Shown piece by piece: positions 6,297-9,824 of a stretch of 9,824 nucleotides of DNA; the first letter of the stretch is position 1, and every line of letters begins with the position of its first letter. The DNA comes from M50B103 sp041667565. GTDB taxonomy: Bacteria; Fidelibacterota; Fidelibacteria; Fidelibacterales; Fidelibacteraceae. A program made the position numbers and the translations under genes. The stretch covers positions 1 to 9,824 of the forward strand of contig CAZNFT010000059.1 of assembly GCA_964572745.1 (NCBI GenBank). The letters are read 5' to 3'. The notes below the pieces were generated by a model. It worked only from the letters and a program-made list of their open reading frames with translations. It was not told the origin of the DNA and searched no databases.

Positions 6297-7190
6297 ATGG
6301 CAATAAGAATTTACAGAAAAAGATACGATAAGGCTTTTCGCCGTATGCTAACCCAAGAATTTGGGACGCCACAGGACTTTAGTTTGTCTGATGATGATAT
6401 TATTAACGGTGGAAAATTCGTTCATAAAAATCAGCTTTTTCTGGGGGTTTACCCTGTATCGCAAATTGAACATATGTTTGAGAAACATAAAGTCAGAGAA
6501 TTCTTTGATAAAAAGGGAATACACAATATTTCCTGGCATATAAATATGAATGATCCCTTTGTGCACCGCTTTATCTTACTATCTGAGAATAATGGTATCA
6601 AACATAAACTGATTGAGCTTGTACTCCAAAAAAAGATTCTGAAGCTCCCTCTTGATAAAAACAAAGATGTCAATTTAGAATTTTTGCTTGTGGAATGGTT
6701 GATGATGCAAAATCCCTATAAAGCCTTTTCTGATAAACGACGAGCTCTTCCGGGACAAAAAGCCCCGGGTCTGGGGATAGGTCTGCACATGCTGGAAGTA
6801 TTGCATCAATTGGCAGAAAAAACTCATACACACGGACTCATTAACTCACCTAATTACCTACATACGGCGATCTTTTTTTCAAGGTACTTTCGATTTCTGG
6901 ACCCAAAGATAGAGGCCTTTATACAAGTTGTTAAAAAAGAACTGATTCCCCCTTTTAAACTTTTCAGAGTTTCCTGGGCGGATGAATATGGAGCACTTCA
7001 ACACAAAAGAACTTCCCGTCCCGTCAGTTGGCGTCCGTCAACCATGATCTACCCCATAACCCCCGAAGCCAAACGCTATTTTAATTCACGTGATTATCGT
7101 CTGCAAGTTAGAAAAGCCCGTGAAAAGCTCAAACTTCAGGTTAATATGAAAAAACTGACTAAAAAGCTTAGTGAACACGCTCAAATATAA
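6297..7190 (+). CDS. Uncharacterised protein coupled to miaB, with an acetyltransferase-like motif
   Basis: I do not recognise a named family for this 297-residue protein. It is basic, has no signal peptide or membrane helix, and should be cytoplasmic. Residues 152-202 contain PGQKAPGLGIGLHMLEVLHQLAEK, then HGLINSPNYLHTAIFFSRYFRFLDP. The Q-x-x-G-x-G-x-x loop followed by a helix and a later asparagine/tyrosine-rich strand-helix resembles the acetyl-CoA-binding core of GNAT enzymes, but the order of the rest (about 150 residues before it and a basic tail from about 260) is not typical. The tail RLQVRKAREKLKLQVNMKKLTKKL could bind nucleic acid. The start codon follows the miaB stop by one base, with no separate promoter, so it is in the miaB transcription unit. 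A role in tRNA or protein modification would fit the context but is inference. Confidence 0.8.
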   Translation: MAIRIYRKRYDKAFRRMLTQEFGTPQDFSLSDDDIINGGKFVHKNQLFLGVYPVSQIEHMFEKHKVREFFDKKGIHNISWHINMNDPFVHRFILLSENNGIKHKLIELVLQKKILKLPLDKNKDVNLEFLLVEWLMMQNPYKAFSDKRRALPGQKAPGLGIGLHMLEVLHQLAEKTHTHGLINSPNYLHTAIFFSRYFRFLDPKIEAFIQVVKKELIPPFKLFRVSWADEYGALQHKRTSRPVSWRPSTMIYPITPEAKRYFNSRDYRLQVRKAREKLKLQVNMKKLTKKLSEHAQI

Positions 7191-7203
7191 AATAAAATTA
7201 TAT

Positions 7204-7258
7204 AATTCGTAAGAATAGCCCTGTATTACAAAGCGCATTTTGACAATTCGTAAGAATT
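7204..7258. repeat. Pair of AATTCGTAAGAAT repeats upstream of argG
   Basis: The 13-mer AATTCGTAAGAAT occurs at 7204-7216 and 7245-7257, 41 bp start to start, close to four helical turns. Each copy is itself an inverted repeat (ATTC-N4-GAAT), and the second extends to AATTC-GTAA-GAATT (7245-7258). Two same-face dyads immediately after the miaB-coupled gene and before argG look like tandem sites for a dimeric or hexameric regulator. Confidence 0.5.
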
Positions 7259-7301
7259 TATAAAATATTTCAACTATTATTAAGTAGATCCTCATTTTAA
7301 G

Positions 7302-7313
7302 GAATTATTATTC
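7302..7313. promoter_or_regulatory. ARG-box-like site GAAT-TATT-ATTC upstream of argG
   Basis: GAAT-N4-ATTC with an all-A/T centre is the core of the ArgR/AhrC operator (E. coli consensus TGAATwwwwATTCA). The outer T and A of the consensus are missing here (G and T instead). It lies about 20 bp upstream of the argG candidate -35 element. Since argG is an arginine biosynthesis gene, arginine repression is a reasonable guess, but no argR gene is in the window. Confidence 0.4.
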
Positions 7314-7332
7314 TTTTTATCCTTTGAAGTGT

Positions 7333-7361
7333 TTGATTTCTGATGTTTTTTTAACTATATT
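7333..7361 (+). promoter_or_regulatory. argG: Candidate sigma70-type promoter of argG
   Basis: TTGATT (7333-7338) and TATATT (7356-7361) are separated by 17 bp. The start point would be near 7368, giving a leader of about 24 nt with AGGAG (7381-7385) 6 nt before the argG ATG. It is the best-looking promoter in the window. Confidence 0.55.
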
Positions 7362-7391
7362 TTGTGCCATTAAAAATAATAGGAGAAAAAA

Positions 7392-8573
7392 ATGGAAAAA
7401 AAGAAAATCATTTTGGCTTACAGCGGTGGACTGGATACCACTTGTGCCATTCCATGGTTAAAAGAGAACGGATACGATGAAGTAATCTGTTTTTCAGCTA
7501 ATCTGGGTAGCGAATTTTCACCTGAAGATCTTAAAAAAAGAGGAATTCAGACGGGGGCTTCTAAAGTCATCGTCAAAGATCTTCGAGAGGAATTAGCACA
7601 AGATTTTCTTATTCCCGGCTTAAAAGCTAACCTTGTTTATGAAAACAAATATCTATTAGCAACAGCTTATGGACGCCCTTTGATCGCAAAATATCTTGTA
7701 GATTGCGCACATGAATTGGGTGTTGATACTGTTGGACATGGTTGTTCCGCAAAGGGAAATGATCAGGTACGCCTTGATCTTACCGTTAAGATGCTCGATC
7801 CCGATCTTAAGATAGTTGCTCCACTTCGTCATTGGGAATTATTGTCCCGTGAATCAGAAATTGAATATGCAGAGAAAAAAAACCTGCCAATTAAACTTAC
7901 AAAAGAAAAAATTTATAGCATTGATCAGAATATCTGGGGAATTGCAGTGGAATGTGGAGCTTTGGAAGATCTTGCAAATGCAACGCCCGATGACTCCTAT
8001 GTGATGTGTAATAGAATTGAAGATACACCAGATGAACCTGAATTTGTTACCATTGAATTCTTAAAAGGTGTTCCAGTTGCTCTGAATGGGAAAAAAATGT
8101 CCTTTCTTGATATTACCGAAAAACTAAATGAAGTTGCAGGTAAACATGGTATTGGCCGTACAGATATGATAGAAGATCGTATTGTTGGTATTAAATCTCG
8201 TGAAATTTATGAAGCTCCTGCCGGCTGGACATTAATTCAGGCACATAAAGATCTTGAATCTATTGTTCTTGATAGAGAAACACTGGCTTTTAAAGAAATT
8301 GTAGCTTTAAAATACTCTCAGTTAGTATATCAGGGACTCTGGTATACACGACTTCGTGAAAGTCTCGCAGCCTTTGTAGATGTAACCCAGGAAAAAGTCA
8401 CCGGTAGCATCACGATGAAAATGTTTAAAGGTAACCTGATCGTTACTTCTCGTGAAACCCCCAACTCTATGTATAGAATGAGTATGGCGACCTACGGTGA
8501 TGAAGATGAATATGTCCGCGAAAATGCTAAAGCTTTTATTGACTTATTTGCCATGCCCTTCTTGGCCAAATAA
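7392..8573 (+). CDS. argG: Argininosuccinate synthase
   Basis: It joins citrulline and aspartate with ATP to form argininosuccinate (releasing AMP and pyrophosphate), the penultimate step of arginine synthesis, as a cytoplasmic tetramer. The 393 residues fit the family. AYSGGLDTT (9-17) is the N-type ATP pyrophosphatase loop. YLLATAYGRPLIAK (87-100) and GHGCSAKGNDQVR (115-127) carry the citrulline and aspartate contacts; KGNDQVR is intact. KVTGSITMKMFKGN and SRETPNSMY mark the C-terminal domain. Small departures are FSANLGSEF (34-42) and SAKGN for the more usual TGKGN. The start has a strong AGGAG ribosome binding site. argH follows after 142 bp, but an intrinsic terminator lies between. ARG-box-like sequences upstream suggest arginine control. 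Confidence 0.98.
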   Translation: MEKKKIILAYSGGLDTTCAIPWLKENGYDEVICFSANLGSEFSPEDLKKRGIQTGASKVIVKDLREELAQDFLIPGLKANLVYENKYLLATAYGRPLIAKYLVDCAHELGVDTVGHGCSAKGNDQVRLDLTVKMLDPDLKIVAPLRHWELLSRESEIEYAEKKNLPIKLTKEKIYSIDQNIWGIAVECGALEDLANATPDDSYVMCNRIEDTPDEPEFVTIEFLKGVPVALNGKKMSFLDITEKLNEVAGKHGIGRTDMIEDRIVGIKSREIYEAPAGWTLIQAHKDLESIVLDRETLAFKEIVALKYSQLVYQGLWYTRLRESLAAFVDVTQEKVTGSITMKMFKGNLIVTSRETPNSMYRMSMATYGDEDEYVRENAKAFIDLFAMPFLAK

Positions 8574-8603
8574 TATCAGAAGTTAGAAGTCGAAAACGCA
8601 CCC

Positions 8604-8620
8604 TAGCTTCAGCGAAGCTG
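8604..8620. repeat. Small hairpin in the argG-argH spacer
   Basis: Arms AGCTTC/GAAGCT (8605-8619) around a 3-base loop AGC, with one additional T-G wobble pair, lie between the argG stop and the terminator. No U run follows. It may stabilise the argG mRNA 3' end or be a fragment of a dispersed repeat; one copy is visible here. Confidence 0.35.
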
Positions 8621-8644
8621 TTACAGAATATGATTTAAATAATG

Positions 8645-8679
8645 AAAAGGGCAAAAGTTAATTTTGCCTTTTTCTTTTT
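8645..8679 (+). terminator. Intrinsic terminator between argG and argH
   Basis: AAAAGGGCAAAA (8645-8656), loop GTTAA, then TTTTGCCTTTTT form a 12-bp stem with one G-U wobble. The descending arm runs into TTTTTCTTTTT. GGCAAAA/TTTTGCC is a perfect core and the U tract is long, so this is a classic Rho-independent terminator. It would end most argG transcripts about 37 bp before the argH start codon. Confidence 0.85.
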
Positions 8680-8715
8680 AGAGTTGTAATTTATACAAAT
8701 ATTTAAGGAGATAAC

Positions 8716-9824
8716 ATGGCAAAGAAACTCTGGGGCGGAAGATTTACAAAGCCCATTGATCCCGAATTTGAGCAATTTTCTCAATCCATTCACTATGATA
8801 TTGTATTAGCTGAATATGATATATTACACTCTATCTTACATGTTAAAGCATTAAATAAGGCAGAACTTCTTAGCAATGAAGAAACTAATCAATTATTAGA
8901 AGCACTTTATATACTTATGCAAGAAGTTAAAAACAATGAATTTACTCCTGATCCTCAGGAAGAAGACATACATTCTGCTGTCCAAAATATTCTTGAAAAA
9001 CGCATTGGTAAACTAGCCCTAAAACTTCACACCCTGCGCTCAAGAAATGATCAGATCGCCTTTGATGTAAAGGCATATAGTTTTTCATCAGCGCTTAAAC
9101 TCTGGGAAGCTTTAACCGAACTGGTTAAGGCATTTCTTGTTTTAGCCAAGAAAACAAAGGGTCTACCATATATCGGTTACACTCATACACAACGAGCTCA
9201 GATTATTCAATTTTCGGATTACAGTAAAGCTTATGCTATAATGTTTGATCGCGACAGAGAGAGGCTGGAAGACTATCTAAAGCATACTAAGGTCCGTATC
9301 GGAGCTGGCGCCTTAGCAGGTTCATCAATTCCACATCAGGCCTATACGGATGCTATTCATGAAGAAGATCCCCGGGATGCTTTGAAAATGCGTGTCGTAG
9401 AAAATTCTCTAGAACATGTTGCTGATCGTGATTTTGTGATAGAGCTGCTTTCTCACGCTTCTTTAATTCAGATGCATTTATCCCGTTTTGCCGAAGATAT
9501 GATATTATATACAACGGCAGAATTCGATTATATAGATCTTCCCGAGGAATTTTGTACCGGTTCATCACTAATGCCTCATAAAAAGAATGCAGATCTTATG
9601 GAATTGCTGAGAGGTCACTCCGGTACTATTTATGGAAATCTTATGGCCTTACTTGTTACCATGAAGGGACTTCCCTTGACTTATAATCGTGACATGCAAC
9701 TAGATAAAGAACCTCTCTTTAGAAGCATTGATATTATTCTCAGTGAATTGGACCAGGTATCGCGGATGGTGCCGGGAATTGAACTAAAAAGTAACAAGAT
9801 CAATAAAGCTCTGGAAGATGAACA
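8716..9824 (+). CDS. argH: Argininosuccinate lyase, 3' end beyond the window
   Basis: It splits argininosuccinate into arginine and fumarate, the last step of arginine synthesis. It belongs to the fumarase/aspartase superfamily of cytoplasmic tetramers. 369 codons are present with no stop; the family is usually about 450-470 residues, so roughly 90 are missing. MAKKLWGGRF is the standard N terminus. EDIHSAVQ (83-90), LHTLRSRNDQ (104-113), GYTHTQRAQ (154-162, His157 the catalytic-base region) and GSSLMPHKKNADLMELLRG (282-300, serine loop) follow in order, then YNRDMQLDKEPLF. Some usually fixed positions differ: THTQ for THLQ, KKNAD for KKNPD, QLDKE for QEDKE. The catalytic His and the serines are kept, so it should be active. 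AAGGAG (8705-8710) lies 5 nt before the ATG. It stands just after the argG terminator, with only a weak TATACA (8692-8697) as a promoter element. Confidence 0.96.
   Translation, partial: MAKKLWGGRFTKPIDPEFEQFSQSIHYDIVLAEYDILHSILHVKALNKAELLSNEETNQLLEALYILMQEVKNNEFTPDPQEEDIHSAVQNILEKRIGKLALKLHTLRSRNDQIAFDVKAYSFSSALKLWEALTELVKAFLVLAKKTKGLPYIGYTHTQRAQIIQFSDYSKAYAIMFDRDRERLEDYLKHTKVRIGAGALAGSSIPHQAYTDAIHEEDPRDALKMRVVENSLEHVADRDFVIELLSHASLIQMHLSRFAEDMILYTTAEFDYIDLPEEFCTGSSLMPHKKNADLMELLRGHSGTIYGNLMALLVTMKGLPLTYNRDMQLDKEPLFRSIDIILSELDQVSRMVPGIELKSNKINKALEDE

Noticed and set aside
9353..9568. 71-codon minus-strand open frame inside argH
   Set aside because: It is a shadow of the conserved argH frame, with no independent support.

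Overview
The window looks like an ordinary stretch of chromosome from an AT-rich bacterium of the FCB (Fibrobacterota-Chlorobiota-Bacteroidota) superphylum. Three things point there: a secreted protein ending in a type IX secretion (T9SS) type A sorting domain with the FPNPFNP form, a lipoprotein carrying a TonB C-terminal fold, and an argininosuccinate lyase with the MPHKKN signature. Clear Shine-Dalgarno sequences (AGGGGG, AGGAG, AAGGAG) precede most genes, which is less typical of core Bacteroidia. Cloacimonadota or a related candidate phylum is my best guess, but it is an inference from sequence style. No mobile element, CRISPR array or phage gene is visible.

Layout. On the minus strand at the left edge are two tRNA genes, Val(GAC) followed by a CAT-anticodon tRNA that is probably the lysidine-type Ile2. 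A hairpin separates them. Upstream of them on the same strand is a 469-residue lipoprotein that joins a TonB C-terminal domain to an alginate-lyase-like (PL5) helical domain. A 275-bp divergent spacer follows, with four short inverted repeats in front of gltX (glutamyl-tRNA synthetase). Everything from gltX rightward is on the plus strand. A 269-bp spacer downstream of gltX contains a pyrimidine-rich tract and an exact CRP/FNR-family palindrome, then comes a secreted lamin-tail-domain protein with a T9SS sorting tail. After a probable terminator come miaB (tRNA 2-methylthio-adenosine synthase) and, one base later, an unrecognised 297-residue protein with an acetyltransferase-like motif. The right end holds argG and argH (cut by the window edge), the last two steps of arginine biosynthesis. 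They have separate ribosome binding sites and a strong intrinsic terminator between them.

How the genes fit together. tRNAs, gltX and miaB are translation genes. argG and argH act consecutively: citrulline plus aspartate gives argininosuccinate, which is cleaved to arginine and fumarate. The lipoprotein and the sorting-domain protein belong to the cell envelope and secretion. The items most worth a second look are the lyase-like lipoprotein that lacks the PL5 catalytic His, the CRP-like operator, the repeated ATTC-N4-GAAT and GAAT-N4-ATTC motifs upstream of argG, the C33 anticodon loop of tRNA-Val, and the miaB-coupled unknown protein.
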